A stretch of 64,000 nucleotides of DNA from JAXLWB01 sp046328715 (GCA_046328715.1 JAXLWB010000023.1:1-64000), one strand, 5' to 3'. Shown: positions 26,355 to 36,168, counted from the first letter of the stretch. Made by a program: numbers and translations. The notes: generated by a model not told the origin, from the sequence alone.

Positions 26355-27138
26355 CGGCTTGCAAAATCTGTTCCGCCCATTTCTGTTCTTCTTCCTGCAG
26401 TGGAGGAACAGGCAGTTTTGTGTAGTCTAGCCGTAAGTGATAACTCGCTTCTCGGTAGATCTGTTGCAAGAGTTGATTGAGATCAACGATTGGCTCGTCG
26501 TCGCCTGCTTGCAGCGGTAAGGGGAAACAAGGAATTGGAGCGGCAAGATTAAACGGGTAGAGACGCGCACGAGCGCCTTCTTCGCCACGGCGCAATAAGA
26601 TACGGTAATCAGTGAGCGGTGAGCTTCCTGCAAAAGGCATAGGTGGCCAAGAACGGAGTAGATCAATTTCGACGAGATGAGTATAGGTTGTAAAAATCTC
26701 AAGACGTTTGCGCAGATACTTGTCTCGCCCACTCCCTGGTCGCTTATTAAGCGGTGAAAGAAGTTCAATCGCGGTAATTACATCGCCGCTCAGTGGCTCT
26801 CGAATTTCTAGATAGGATTCCTCAACTGTATCAGCCAATGGCACTTCCACCATGACGGGCTCAGCCACTGCACTTTCATGCAAAGTGGCTGGGGTATGCA
26901 CAATTCCCCCTGCTTTTGTTTCAACTACCGCAACGTCGGGATAGCGAATAGACGGTGTATTTGGTAAAGTCGTCACATAAGTGTGCGTGCCAACAGCTAC
27001 ATAATAGTGAGGCACAAGCAGTGGGCTTAAGTAGTTTGCAAGCGCAGCAATCAAGCGAAAATGTACATCACCCCATAGGCTTGGGTGTTCTAGCCAAGGG
27101 TTCATACCAGGAAAGGGAGAGTTCGATAGTCCATTCAT
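26341..27138 (-). CDS. DUF4058 family protein
   Basis: A 265-residue protein opening with SPFPGMNPWLEHPSLWGDVH, the signature start of DUF4058, followed by 'EIREPLSGDVITAIELLSPLNKRPGSGRDKYLRKR', which resembles a nuclease-like core (E-x-LSP-x-NK). The family is common and often multicopy in cyanobacteria, Chloroflexota and Planctomycetes; its function is not established, though a restriction-endonuclease-like fold has been suggested by its E...K pattern. Length is normal. Confidence 0.88.
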   Translation of the reverse strand: MNGLSNSPFPGMNPWLEHPSLWGDVHFRLIAALANYLSPLLVPHYYVAVGTHTYVTTLPNTPSIRYPDVAVVETKAGGIVHTPATLHESAVAEPVMVEVPLADTVEESYLEIREPLSGDVITAIELLSPLNKRPGSGRDKYLRKRLEIFTTYTHLVEIDLLRSWPPMPFAGSSPLTDYRILLRRGEEGARARLYPFNLAAPIPCFPLPLQAGDDEPIVDLNQLLQQIYREASYHLRLDYTKLPVPPLQEEEQKWAEQILQAARAL

Positions 27139-27313
27139 GACTTATTTGGCCTCTATTTCATCCATACCATACACCTATCCCATTATATACCAATCAAGCA
27201 GCTAGCGATAAACCATCCGAGCAAACGCCTGTGCAAATTTCGGAGTCTATCCTGAAATTGGTAATAGCGTACCAGAATTGTTATACTGATAATCCAGTCT
27301 AAACTACGCTCTA

Positions 27314-27370
27314 AATGAGAACCAGAGTTTTACTTTTCGAGAATAAGTTTGAAAAATTCCGGTTCTCATT
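27314..27370. repeat. 10-bp inverted repeat in a gene-free stretch
   Basis: AATGAGAACC (27314-27323) pairs with 27361-27370. The 299-bp gap 27139-27437 shows no other clear signal; it is AT-rich and probably holds the promoters of the divergent DUF4058 and membrane protein genes. Confidence 0.45.
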
Positions 27371-27437
27371 ACAACCGCAGTATAGCGCGTAACAGAGATG
27401 CTCCCTCTTTCTTTACCGATTCAGTGATCAATTTCAG

Positions 27438-28049
27438 ATGAAAGCACGACTTACCGCCCCGCTCACCATACTTGCCATTCTGGGTTTGCTCTTTTTATTG
27501 CCTCCTGAACGCACCTTGGGGGATGTGATCAAACTGGTCCTCCTGCATGGCGCATTGGTGCGGGTTGGCTTGATTGCCTTTGCCCTAGCTGGTGCGCTGG
27601 GGGCGATCTGTCTGTTCACCACACAGCCGCATTGGTTGCGTTGGTGTCAGGCCACCCAGGTGACGGCGTTACTCTTCTGGCTAGGCAACGTCATTTCCAG
27701 CAGCATTGCCACCAAGTGGGCTTGGGGCGAGTGGATTGCCTGGAGCGAACCGCGCGTTTGGGCGACGATTCATATTACCTGGATGGCACTTGCCTGTTTG
27801 CTCCTGACCCGTTGGGTGAATCAGCGTAGCTTTACCGCACTGGCCAATTTGGCTGTCGCTGGGATCAGTTGGGGATTGATCAAAGGGGCGACACTCGTGC
27901 GCCATCCTTTTGATCCAATCGGCAGTTCGAATGTCTGGCTTTATCAAGCCTTGTATGGCGCCATGGTCATCCTGCTGCTGGTTGCAGGCTGGCAGTTTGC
28001 GCGCTGGTTACAATACAGCCACTGGTTGATCGCAGATCAGCAGACTTGA
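27438..28049 (+). CDS. Six-helix integral membrane protein
   Basis: A 203-residue hydrophobic protein with about six membrane helices. The layout and a 'WGEWIAWSEPRVWATIH ... HPFDPIGSSN' pattern remind me faintly of CcmC/CcsA-type haem-handling proteins, but the diagnostic WWD motif is absent, so I do not assign it. It is followed 35 bp later by a hemolysin III-type gene and probably shares its transcript. Confidence 0.55.
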   Translation: MKARLTAPLTILAILGLLFLLPPERTLGDVIKLVLLHGALVRVGLIAFALAGALGAICLFTTQPHWLRWCQATQVTALLFWLGNVISSSIATKWAWGEWIAWSEPRVWATIHITWMALACLLLTRWVNQRSFTALANLAVAGISWGLIKGATLVRHPFDPIGSSNVWLYQALYGAMVILLLVAGWQFARWLQYSHWLIADQQT

Positions 28050-28084
28050 CCTGCGCTGCGGTGTTTTATTTTGAGGGAAATCTC

Positions 28085-28759
28085 ATGCAGCCAACTTCCA
28101 TTACCCAACCACACGTCAGTCGCTACAGTACAGGCGAAGAGATTGCCAACAGCATCACGCACGGACTTGGCATTGTGCTTTCGATTGCTGGTCTAGCAGT
28201 CATGGCAGCCTTTGCCAGCCTTTTTGGCAGTGTGTGGCACATCGTCAGTTGTAGCATTTACGGTGCCACGCAAATTCTGCTTTACACCGCTTCGACCCTC
28301 TATCATAGCATTCCACTGCCACGGGCCAAGGCTGTCTTACGCCATCTTGACCATTCGGCGATCTTCATTTTTATCGCCGGTACCTATACGCCCTTCACCC
28401 TGGTCAATCTGCGCGGGGTCTGGGGCTGGACGATCTTTGCCATTGTTTGGGCGGTCGCATTGGTTGGCATTCTGCTGCAAGGACATTTGATCCGCCAGAA
28501 GGCATTGATCACTGTGTTGCCTTACATTGCGATGGGTTGGATTATGATTATCGGAGTGAAGCCGATGTTGAACTCGGTTGCACCCGGCGGATTAGCCTTG
28601 TTGGCGGCTGGCGGTCTTGCCTATATGTTGGGCTGCATCTTTTATGTCTGGCGGCGTATCCCCTATCACCATGCCATCTGGCATGTTTTTGTCCTGGCAG
28701 GCAGCGCATTTCACTATTTCGCGGTGCTTTTTTATGTGATTCCGATAGCAAAATCATAG
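28085..28759 (+). CDS. Hemolysin III / PAQR family membrane protein
   Basis: A 224-residue seven-helix protein. I prefer the ATG at 28085, which has GAGGGA seven bases upstream, over a TTG at 28046 that overlaps the previous stop. Family signatures are present: 'EEIANSITHGLGIVL', 'YTASTLYHSI', 'LDHSAIFIFIAGTYTPF' and 'HAIWHVFVLAGSAFHYFAV'. These supply the conserved His/Ser/Asp metal-site residues of the PAQR fold. The bacterial members (YqfA/HlyIII) affect membrane lipid homeostasis. Confidence 0.9.
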   Translation: MQPTSITQPHVSRYSTGEEIANSITHGLGIVLSIAGLAVMAAFASLFGSVWHIVSCSIYGATQILLYTASTLYHSIPLPRAKAVLRHLDHSAIFIFIAGTYTPFTLVNLRGVWGWTIFAIVWAVALVGILLQGHLIRQKALITVLPYIAMGWIMIIGVKPMLNSVAPGGLALLAAGGLAYMLGCIFYVWRRIPYHHAIWHVFVLAGSAFHYFAVLFYVIPIAKS

Positions 28760-28768
28760 TGCTATGTT

Positions 28769-28852
28769 CCCCTTACTTACGTACGGGGTTCTGAGATTTA
28801 GTCAGAGCCGTCAGCGTTAGCGTACGCCCCTTACTTACGTGCGGGGTTCTGA
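28769..28852. repeat. Dispersed palindromic element, copy 1
   Basis: CCCCTTACTTACGTACGGGG followed by TTCTGA at 28769-28794 is repeated with one change at 28827-28852, and AGAGCCGTCAGCGTTAGCGTACG lies between (from 28804). The same words recur at 35298, 45796, 61816 and 61902. It lies between the hemolysin III gene and the aldolase-like gene. Confidence 0.7.
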
Positions 28853-29836
28853 TACCATAGCACGTCAATCTGCAATCCGCAATAAAAAATCAAGGAATAA
28901 CCATGCTCATTCACGATCTTGACACACCTGCCGTTGTTATCGATCTCGACAAGATGGAGCGCAACATTCAGTCTATGCATACTCGCTGTCGAGAGGTGGG
29001 CATTCCGCTACGCAGCCACACCAAGTCGAACAAGATTCCGGAAATCGCCCACATGCAGATGAAGGCGGGTTCGATCGGCATCTGCTGCCAGAAGATCGGC
29101 GAGGCCGAGGTGATGGTCGCCGCTGGTATCAACGACATTCTCCTGCCCTACAACATTGTGGGGGCGCAGAAGACAGATCGGTTGCTACGATTGACACGAC
29201 GAGGAGCAACAATGACCGTCGCAGTCGATTCACTTGATACGGCGCAGGGCATCAGTGCCACGGCCCAGAAAATGGGCGGCAGTGTGCGCGTCTGGATCGA
29301 GATGGACACCGGTGGCAAGCGCTGTGGGGTACAATCACCGCAGGCTGCACAAGCTTTGGCACAGCAGATTGTCGAGTTGCCTGGCATCGACCTGCACGGG
29401 GTGATGACCTATCCCAGCCGCCCCGAAGCAAAGGCTTTTCTGGATGAAACGGTAGCACTTTTCAAAAAGGATGGCTTGCCGATCCAGACTGTCAGCCTTG
29501 GCGGCACGGGGGTAGAGCAACTCTCCAAGGAACTAGGTGCCACCGAACATCGCGCAGGCTCCTATCTATGGGAGGGGCTGGATCGAGTGCGCAGCAGCGC
29601 TGATCTGAACGACGAACGCTGTCCTTTGCGGGTAATCTGCACGGTGGTTAGCACCCCTGTACCGGGCCGCATCATCATTGACGGTGGGCAGAAGACATTT
29701 ACCAGCTATCCACCGACGCCCTATGGTCACTGTGTCGAACATCCTGAGCTTAAGATTTCTGGCATGTCCGTAGAACATGGCCATGTCGATAGCAGCGCTT
29801 CATCGCATCGCTTCAAAGTGGGCGAACGGCTAACCT

Positions 29837-31267
29837 CATCAGTAACAAATTAAGCATTTACAGAGGTTGTCAAATCTGGGGAGAGCAGACAAGCCTGTAA
29901 AATGAAAGGATGAGCGAACCAGAAAAAGAAAATAAAACTAAAAAAGCAAGCAGTGTGCGACACACGCGAGCGGTTCAGCGTGATCGGAGCAAACGGTTGA
30001 GCAGCGAATTGCCAGATGAACAAGTGGTAGAACGGCTCCCGCGATTGTGCATCCAGCGACCCTGGCGCAAATCGCTGTATACGAAGCGCTTGGGCTGCGT
30101 GCCCGCATCCTGACGTTACCCGTGATGATGGCCTTAGTATTGAGTCTGCTCTGGCAGCAAACCGGCAGCATCTGCGAAATGGTGCGACTGGTGCACGAAG
30201 AATGTGTTTTGTGGGTCGCCCCCTTACAAGGCTTAACGCAACAAGCACTCTCGACTCGCTTGCGTATGTTGCCAGCAGAGTTGTTTCTGCAAGTTCTGCT
30301 TGAGCTATTGCCTGGACTGGCAAAACGCAGTTTGGAACGCAGCCGCCCCTTACCCGCTGAACTTGCCTGGGCGAAAAGGCAATACACTCAGGTTTGCGCC
30401 TGCGATGGCTCAACTCTGGATGCACTCTTGTGCAAGGTCAGGTTGCTGCAGGAGAATGAAAAGAATCCATTGGCGGGACGCATGTTAGCGATTCTGGATA
30501 TCGTCACTCGCCTGCCTACCCAGGTTTGGTATGAAGAAGATGCACAAGCGCATGACCAAAGCTTTCTCGACAAAGTGCGCTCCCATCTGCTCACAGGCAG
30601 CCTGCTCATTTTCGATTTGGGTTTCACCAACTTCACTTTCTTCCGCCACCTTGGTGAACAAGGTGTCTTTTTCATCACAGTGCCAAGAGCAATCTGGCAT
30701 TCCAGGGGGAATCGTTGCTGCTCAAAACTGCTGTGGTGCATGACCAAATCGGTTGGATTGGACAAGGTGATGACCGCCAGCAAGTGCGCCTGATTCAATT
30801 TCTCTATCACGGCAAGTGGTATCGCTATCTCACCAACGACCTCGATGCATCGCATCTTCCCGTTGAGTATGCCGTGGCTCTTTACTGGCAACGCTGGCGA
30901 ATTGAAGATGCCTATGCCATTGTCAAACGCCTGCTCGGTTTAGCTTTCTTTCATTGTTCGGCTCAGAATGCTGTACAAATGCAACTCTGGGCGACCTGGA
31001 TTCTCTATGCGGTTCTGGTTGACCTGACTGACCAAGTCGCTCAGCAACTCAACAAACCCTTTGCTCGCATTTCTATGGAGATGGTCTATCGCTCGCTTCC
31101 TTTCTTTGCTAGGACTCATCACAAGGGGAATGCCGACAACCTGATTGATTATCTTGTTGCCAATGTCAAACGCCTGGGCATTCTTAAATCTATCCGTTCT
31201 GACCAACCGTCAACTCTTCTCTCCCTCAAGTTGACAATCGCTCTAAACGCTTAATTTGTCACCAATG
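29837..31267 (+). mobile_element. IS4-type insertion sequence with 9-bp target duplication
   Basis: A 1431-bp element. Terminal inverted repeats: CATCAGTAACAAATTAAGC at the left and, read inward, CATTGGTGACAAATTAAGC at the right (16 of 19 identical). GGCTAACCT flanks it directly on both sides (29828-29836 and 31268-31276), a perfect 9-bp duplication. It carries one transposase gene, which is frameshifted. Confidence 0.92.
29910..31254 (+). pseudogene. Frameshifted IS4-family transposase
   Basis: Three overlapping frames together make one transposase: 29910 to about 30050 (frame a), 30047 to about 30720 (frame b), about 30715 to 31254 (frame c). DDE features are present: 'CACDGSTLDALL' (first Asp), 'LLIFDLGFTNFTFF' (second Asp) and 'YWQRWRIEDAYAIVKRL', which is the Y-x-R-W-x-I-E signature of IS4. 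At least two frameshifts break it, so the element should not transpose by itself unless these are sequencing errors. Confidence 0.8.
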
Positions 31268-31406
31268 GGCTAACCTGGATTCCGCTGCACCAGGAGATGT
31301 GTCTCAACCTGCACGATGAGGTCGTCGGCTACCGTGGCGAGCAGGTGGAGGTGGTGTGGCCGGTGTTGGGGCGCGGGAAAGTAAAGTAGGGCGAAGGTTC
31401 TGACAA

Positions 31407-31456
31407 GAAGACAGGAAGACAAGAAGTAATACGGCTCTTCTTGTCTTCCTGTCTTC
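31407..31456. terminator. Word-repeat hairpin after the aldolase-like gene
   Basis: GAAGACAGGAAGACAAGAAG (31407-31426) pairs perfectly with 31437-31456; the loop is 10 nt. The arms are made of (A/G)GAAGACA repeats. It is 18 bp after the stop of the split gene and 46 bp before the cupin gene, and probably acts as a terminator. Confidence 0.6.
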
Positions 31457-31501
31457 CCTTCATCTTGTCATGCTTACAGCAAAACGCAGTAGGAGAAATC
31501 A

Positions 31502-31822
31502 ATGGCATTTTACAAGCTGGATGAATTGAGCGCTCGTCAGGTCAACCCTGGTTTCCTGGCGAAATTTGTACACTCTGAACGAATGAGCATCGGTTTTTGG
31601 GAGATTGCGGCAGGCAGTCGTTTGCCTGCTCATTCGCACATGCACGAGCAGGTCTCCTATGTGATCGCTGGCCGTTTCGAATTCACGGTCGGCGAGGAGA
31701 CAGACCTGGTAGAGGCAGGTAGCGTCGTAACTATCCCCGCCAACGTGACCCATTCCGGCCTGGCACTGACCGACTGTCGTATGGTGGATGCGTTTAGTCC
31801 TGTACGCGAAGATTACCGTTGA
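31502..31822 (+). CDS. Small cupin-domain protein
   Basis: A 106-residue single-domain cupin. Metal-binding motif 1 is 'PAHSHMHEQVSYVIAG' (H-x-H-x3-E) and motif 2 contains 'IPANVTHSG' with the fourth ligand His. AGGAG precedes the ATG. Its stop overlaps the end of the STAND regulator gene by 10 bp in convergent orientation. Substrate not predictable. Confidence 0.88.
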   Translation: MAFYKLDELSARQVNPGFLAKFVHSERMSIGFWEIAAGSRLPAHSHMHEQVSYVIAGRFEFTVGEETDLVEAGSVVTIPANVTHSGLALTDCRMVDAFSPVREDYR

Positions 31823-34461
31823 GGGGTACAGATTGTTCGTGCTTGTGCCACTGCATTGTCGAGTGAGATGCTACGGCCTGCCTTTATGGCAGACTCCACT
31901 TGTGCGGCACCGAGGATGTTACAGGCGCTCGCTAAGATATGTTCGTAAATCTGGCGTTCGTCAATCATGTGGACAAGGCCGATGGTTTGGCGGTAGGCTT
32001 GGCTTGCGCCTAGCCAGTGGGCAGCGTCGAGTGTGTAACCGATTTGCACCGCAACGCCAGCCAAACCTTCCAAATTCAGTAACGTACAAAGCTGATAGCC
32101 AGTTTGCTGACTCAGTGCCAGACTCGCTTGATAGTGAATCTGGGCTTGCGCTAGCTCACTCTGTAACAGTGCCACATTGCCCAGTCGAACCAAAGCAAGC
32201 GCACTATAGATTTGAAAACCCATCTCTTGAAATAGCACTAAGGCACGCTGTTGATAGACAACAGCCTGGTCATAGTGCTGTTGAAGTTGTGCGATCAGGC
32301 CCAATTTACTGAGCAGTCCACCAATCAGTTGTTTATCGTGCAACGTCGAAGCAAGTTCAATTGCCTCCTCTAGTAGCAGTTGTGCTTGCGTAAAGTCGCC
32401 ACTCTCAGCAACAACTACCGCCAACTTACCTTTCGCCGAGGCAATGCCTGTATAGATTCCTTCTGCTTGGCGCAACGCCAGTGACTCATACAAGAGTTGG
32501 CTGGCGCGCAAATAGTCTCCCTGCAAATGCAAAAGGCTGCCCATTTCTGCTAGTGCATCGGCCATCAGCAGATTTTTTGAGTGCAGGCGCGCCCACTCCA
32601 CTGCCCGTTCGAGCAGCACGAGTGCCCGTTGCAGTTCTCCTTCACAGACTAGAATGATTGCAAAAGAATCCAGCACATCGTAGTAATCAAAAGGAGAGGT
32701 CGGTGTTTCTTCGATCCGCAAATACTCTTCGTAAAGGCTGTGAGCGCGGGCAAGCTTTCCCGTCCAATCCGCACTGAGGGCAGCAGCATAAACGATCTTG
32801 GCACGTTCAGTTGTGGAAACGGTTGCGGCATGCTGATTTATTTCATCAAGTGCCCAATCCGCCCAGTGTACCTCCTCGTGGAGATCCCCATGTTTAATCC
32901 AAAACCAACATAAATTACTGGCTAAGTGAGCCACTTGCACACAGTCATGGTTCGTGCGTCGCCATTGAAGTGCGGCATGAAAGTTGCCTTGTTCGAGGGC
33001 TAGACGCTGCAACCATGTCTGTTGTTGTGCGCTAAAGAGCAAGGGTTGTGCTTGTTCAGCTAGCTTTGAGTAATAGTGCGCATGTTGTTCGTATAAAAGC
33101 AGATCCTCACGGTGCGCAAGAGCTTGTTCTTGCGCATATTCGCGCAGCGTTTCGAGCATGACAAAACGCCGTTCGCCAGCTACCTCCATACTCTGCCGGA
33201 GCAAGCTTTGGTCGAGCAAGAAGGCAAGGCATTCAGCCACGTCCACGCTGGAACCAGCAAATTCGCGACAGATTGCTTCTGCAGCCTCTAGCGTGAAACC
33301 GCCAACAAAGACGCTCAAACGAGCAAAAAGCGTTCGTTCTGCCAGCGGCAAGAGTTGATAACTCCATTCAATTGTGGCGCGCAGGGTTTGCTGACGCAAC
33401 GGTTGATCGCGTGCTCCATTCGTCAAAAATTGTAGCCGATGTTCAAGCCGACGTAGTAAATCAGCAGGACCAAATATCTTACAGCGAGCCGCAGCCAACT
33501 CAAGTGCCAACGGGATCCCTTCCAGCCGCAGGCAGACCTGCGCAATGTCAACTGCATTTTCAGGGGTAAGCAGGAGCGTCGCACCTTTAGCCTGCGCCCG
33601 ATCCAACAATAACTGCACCGATTCACATTGCGACAGTGTGGGCAGGTTGGCTGGATCGATCATGTCGGGCAGCGCAAGCGGCAGGACGTCGAATTCATAC
33701 TCACTTGCCAGATGAAGTACTGCGCGGCTGGTGACCAATATCTTAAGTTCGGGAGCTACAGACAAAAGCTCGCTGAGTTGTGGTGCGGCATCGATCACTT
33801 GTTCAAAGTTATCAAGCAGCAAGAATGCCTGCCTTGGTTGCAGATAGTGGGCAACCCGATCAAAGGCAGATTGTTGGATGGGAGTGTTTGCGCCAAGGGT
33901 TTGCGCAATCGTAGATAGTACTAGCGCGGGATCCTGCACCGAAGCCAGGTTGACAAACCAGATTTCAGCGGTTGTGCGATCCATCATAGCGTGGGCTACT
34001 TGTAGGGCAAGTCGTGTTTTCCCGATACCACCAGGACCAATCATGGTCACTAAGCGTACATCGGGGCGCAGCAAGAGTGCCTGCAACTGATGGATTTCCT
34101 TTTCTCGCCCAATCAAGCGATTGAGCGATACAGGGAGGTTGTTAGGTTGCTGAGTAGCTTGCGGGTTGAGAGCAGGCGAAACACGAGCAGTTGATTCCCA
34201 TGAGAGTTGGTTTTCTACCCGGTGCAGTGACAGTTCGGCCCGAGCCACTTTTAAGAAGGCAGCGCGCTCCTGGACCGGAATTTGCAGGCAGTCAGCGATC
34301 CGCTCGGCCATTGGCCGAGAAGGTCGGCGAGCATCGGCTTCGATCTTCTTGATCGTGGCGACAGCACAGCCAACTTGCTGTGCCAACTGCTCTTGCGTGA
34401 AGTCGAGTGATTTCCGCCGCCGCCGTATCCAGTAACCTAAAGAGGGAGTCTGGTCTGCCAT
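31813..34461 (-). CDS. XRE-type HTH, NB-ARC ATPase and TPR regulator
   Basis: An 882-residue STAND-type transcription regulator, from the ATG at 34461; a further ATG at 34506 adds 15 Lys/Gly-rich residues that do not look conserved. Residues 8-65 form an XRE helix-turn-helix (FTQEQLAQQVGCAVATIKKIEA). An NB-ARC domain follows, with Walker A at about 140-150 (MIGPGGIGKTRLA), Walker B 'AFLLLDNFEQV' and the 'GIPLALELAAARC' GLPL motif. The C-terminal half (about 470-860) is TPR-like helices. Such AfsR/LuxR-like regulators are abundant in Chloroflexota; the inducer and targets are unknown. No obvious target gene is adjacent. Confidence 0.88.
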   Translation of the reverse strand: MADQTPSLGYWIRRRRKSLDFTQEQLAQQVGCAVATIKKIEADARRPSRPMAERIADCLQIPVQERAAFLKVARAELSLHRVENQLSWESTARVSPALNPQATQQPNNLPVSLNRLIGREKEIHQLQALLLRPDVRLVTMIGPGGIGKTRLALQVAHAMMDRTTAEIWFVNLASVQDPALVLSTIAQTLGANTPIQQSAFDRVAHYLQPRQAFLLLDNFEQVIDAAPQLSELLSVAPELKILVTSRAVLHLASEYEFDVLPLALPDMIDPANLPTLSQCESVQLLLDRAQAKGATLLLTPENAVDIAQVCLRLEGIPLALELAAARCKIFGPADLLRRLEHRLQFLTNGARDQPLRQQTLRATIEWSYQLLPLAERTLFARLSVFVGGFTLEAAEAICREFAGSSVDVAECLAFLLDQSLLRQSMEVAGERRFVMLETLREYAQEQALAHREDLLLYEQHAHYYSKLAEQAQPLLFSAQQQTWLQRLALEQGNFHAALQWRRTNHDCVQVAHLASNLCWFWIKHGDLHEEVHWADWALDEINQHAATVSTTERAKIVYAAALSADWTGKLARAHSLYEEYLRIEETPTSPFDYYDVLDSFAIILVCEGELQRALVLLERAVEWARLHSKNLLMADALAEMGSLLHLQGDYLRASQLLYESLALRQAEGIYTGIASAKGKLAVVVAESGDFTQAQLLLEEAIELASTLHDKQLIGGLLSKLGLIAQLQQHYDQAVVYQQRALVLFQEMGFQIYSALALVRLGNVALLQSELAQAQIHYQASLALSQQTGYQLCTLLNLEGLAGVAVQIGYTLDAAHWLGASQAYRQTIGLVHMIDERQIYEHILASACNILGAAQVESAIKAGRSISLDNAVAQARTICTPQR

Positions 34462-34658
34462 AACACTTCCGCTGTATCCTTTTTTGTCCCCCTTTTTGTG
34501 AACCAATTGGAGACCGAAGTTTATGGGAATCGTGATTTACTTGAAGTAGGCAACTCGGTGCTGAATCGTTAAGACAGGACAAAACATCTTACCTGAATGC
34601 AAATTGTACCACAATTTTCCAAAAACTACTTTATCCATTGTAAGCAAAGGAGCACTTC

Positions 34659-35246
34659 ATGAACGCCACCCAATTTTTCCTGGTTGAATATGACTCGATC
34701 AACGGCATTGTCGAAAACATTGTACTGAATGGCTTAAGCGATGCCCAGTTGCGCCAGGCACCTGCCCCAGGTCAAAACTCGCTGGCTTGGTTGCTTTGGC
34801 ACGTAGCGCGCTCTGAAGATTTCGGCATTACTGTCCTGGACGGGAAACAGCCCCAAGTGCTGAGTCAAGGAGATTGGCTGGGTCGTCTTCATGTAACTCG
34901 ACGCGATGTGGGAACAGCAATGACGAGTGAGGAGTGTGCAGCATTCAACGAACAAATCGACATCAGTGGACTTCAGGCGTATCGAACGGCCGTTGCCACC
35001 CGTACTCGTGCTGTAATCAACGAGCTAAATGTCGATCAACTTGGCGAGATGGTCAACGAAGCCCACCTGTGTGCCACCTTTGCCGACGGTGTGATCGGCA
35101 GTGAACGTGCTCGCTGGCTCGAACAATTCTTCGCCAATCATACGCAAGCTTGGTGGCTTGGCTTCCTCAACTGGCATAGCGCTGAGCATCTTTTGGGCGA
35201 AGCGTCGTGTGTCCGTAGCCAAAACGGTTTTCCACTGGGTGTATAA
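34659..35246 (+). CDS. DinB family protein
   Basis: A 195-residue four-helix-bundle protein. The three metal-ligand histidines of the DinB/YfiT superfamily appear at plausible places: 'LLWHVARSEDF' (about residue 48) and 'NWHSAEHLLGEA' (about 172-176). AAAGGAGC precedes the ATG. Members are metal-dependent thiol transferases or of unknown function. It is divergent from the STAND regulator, with a 197-bp shared upstream region, so regulation by that protein is possible. Confidence 0.85.
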   Translation: MNATQFFLVEYDSINGIVENIVLNGLSDAQLRQAPAPGQNSLAWLLWHVARSEDFGITVLDGKQPQVLSQGDWLGRLHVTRRDVGTAMTSEECAAFNEQIDISGLQAYRTAVATRTRAVINELNVDQLGEMVNEAHLCATFADGVIGSERARWLEQFFANHTQAWWLGFLNWHSAEHLLGEASCVRSQNGFPLGV

Positions 35247-35297
35247 AGAGGCTTGCAAACAAGGAAACATTGCGCGGCCAACTCTGGGAAAATCTAA

Positions 35298-35362
35298 AGT
35301 TCTGAGTCCCACACGTCAGTAAGGAAACAACCCGCCCTTACTAACGTGCGGGGCTCAGAACT
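35298..35362. repeat. Dispersed palindromic element, copy 2
   Basis: AGTTCTGAG (35298-35306) pairs with CTCAGAACT (35354-35362). The inside has CCGCCCTTACTAACGTGCGGGG, matching the CCCCTTACTTACGTGCGGGG word of the copy at 28769. It lies between the convergent DinB and TauE/SafE genes. Confidence 0.65.
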
Positions 35363-35394
35363 AACATCCGCTTTACGTTGGAATACACTCCAGA

Positions 35395-36168
35395 TCAAGT
35401 AAACAACCGCCACAAATAGATTGCCGCCACGATAAAGCCAATCGTGACCACGAGTTTGCGCAGCGTTGCGGGTTGCACACGACCAGCCAAACGCCCGCCC
35501 ACCGAGCCGCCGATCAGTGCCCCTACTGCCATCACCAATGCCACTGACCAGACGACCTGGCCCGAAAAGAGAAAGAAGATGGCAGCAGCCACATTGATGC
35601 TAAAGGAAGTTGCCTGCTTGATGGCATTGAGGCGCGTCAGGCTATCGTCGATCAGCAGGCCGAGCACAGCTAGCGTAATCACGCCCAGTCCTGCACCGAA
35701 GTAACCACCATAGATCGCCGCCAGCCCCACACCCAGCGCTACCCAGGATTCAGGCAGCGCTTGTGCTGCGTGAGTCTGGGAGCGACGTAGTAGCCAGCGA
35801 CGCATCGTGTCCTGCATCGCCAACAAACCCGAGGCCATTAAGATCAAGAAGGGCACTAGATAGCTGAAAAGCTTTTCCCCAGAGTTAAGCAAGAGAAAAC
35901 CACCAATAATGCCACCCACGATTGAGACCGGGATCAACAACCACAGTCGCCGTTCCTGCCCGCGCAAATCCTTGAGTTGCGCCAGGGTGCCGCCAAAATA
36001 GCCAGGGCAGAGGGCCACTGTATTGGTGATATTGGCCGCCACTGCTGGCACACCAACCGCCACCAGCATCGGAAAGGTAATCAAGGTACCACCACCAGCC
36101 AGGGCATTGACCGCGCCTGCGGCAAAAGCAGCCAGTGCAACCAGAACATATTGAATCGGAGTGAGCAT
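35395..36168 (-). CDS. TauE/SafE family sulfite/anion exporter
   Basis: A 257-residue membrane protein with about eight helices. The first repeat has 'AGAVNALAGGGTLITFP' and the second 'GVGLAAIYGGYFGAGLGVIT', the duplicated Gly-rich motifs of TauE/SafE permeases. It exports sulfite or other organosulfonate-related anions in studied cases; here the substrate is unknown. Confidence 0.88.
   Translation of the reverse strand: MLTPIQYVLVALAAFAAGAVNALAGGGTLITFPMLVAVGVPAVAANITNTVALCPGYFGGTLAQLKDLRGQERRLWLLIPVSIVGGIIGGFLLLNSGEKLFSYLVPFLILMASGLLAMQDTMRRWLLRRSQTHAAQALPESWVALGVGLAAIYGGYFGAGLGVITLAVLGLLIDDSLTRLNAIKQATSFSINVAAAIFFLFSGQVVWSVALVMAVGALIGGSVGGRLAGRVQPATLRKLVVTIGFIVAAIYLWRLFT

Larger units (their letters stand above)
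28903..31389 (+). pseudogene. D-threonine aldolase/D-serine dehydratase-like gene split by an IS
   Basis: The 5' part (28903-29836) encodes about 311 residues of a PLP-dependent fold-type III enzyme: DLDTPAVVIDLDKMERN, then the PLP Lys in RSHTKSNKIPEIA, and 'SLGGTGVEQ' and 'GMTEHG'-like 'GMSVEHGHV' segments. It ends 16 codons into IS DNA. After removal of the IS and one target copy the frame continues without a shift from 31277 to the TAG at 31389, adding WIPLHQEMCLNLHDEVVGY and 23 more residues. That segment aligns with the family's C-terminal P-x-H metal-site motif, so the product of the 5' part lacks a metal ligand. It was probably about 350 residues long. AAGGAA precedes the ATG. Confidence 0.88.
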
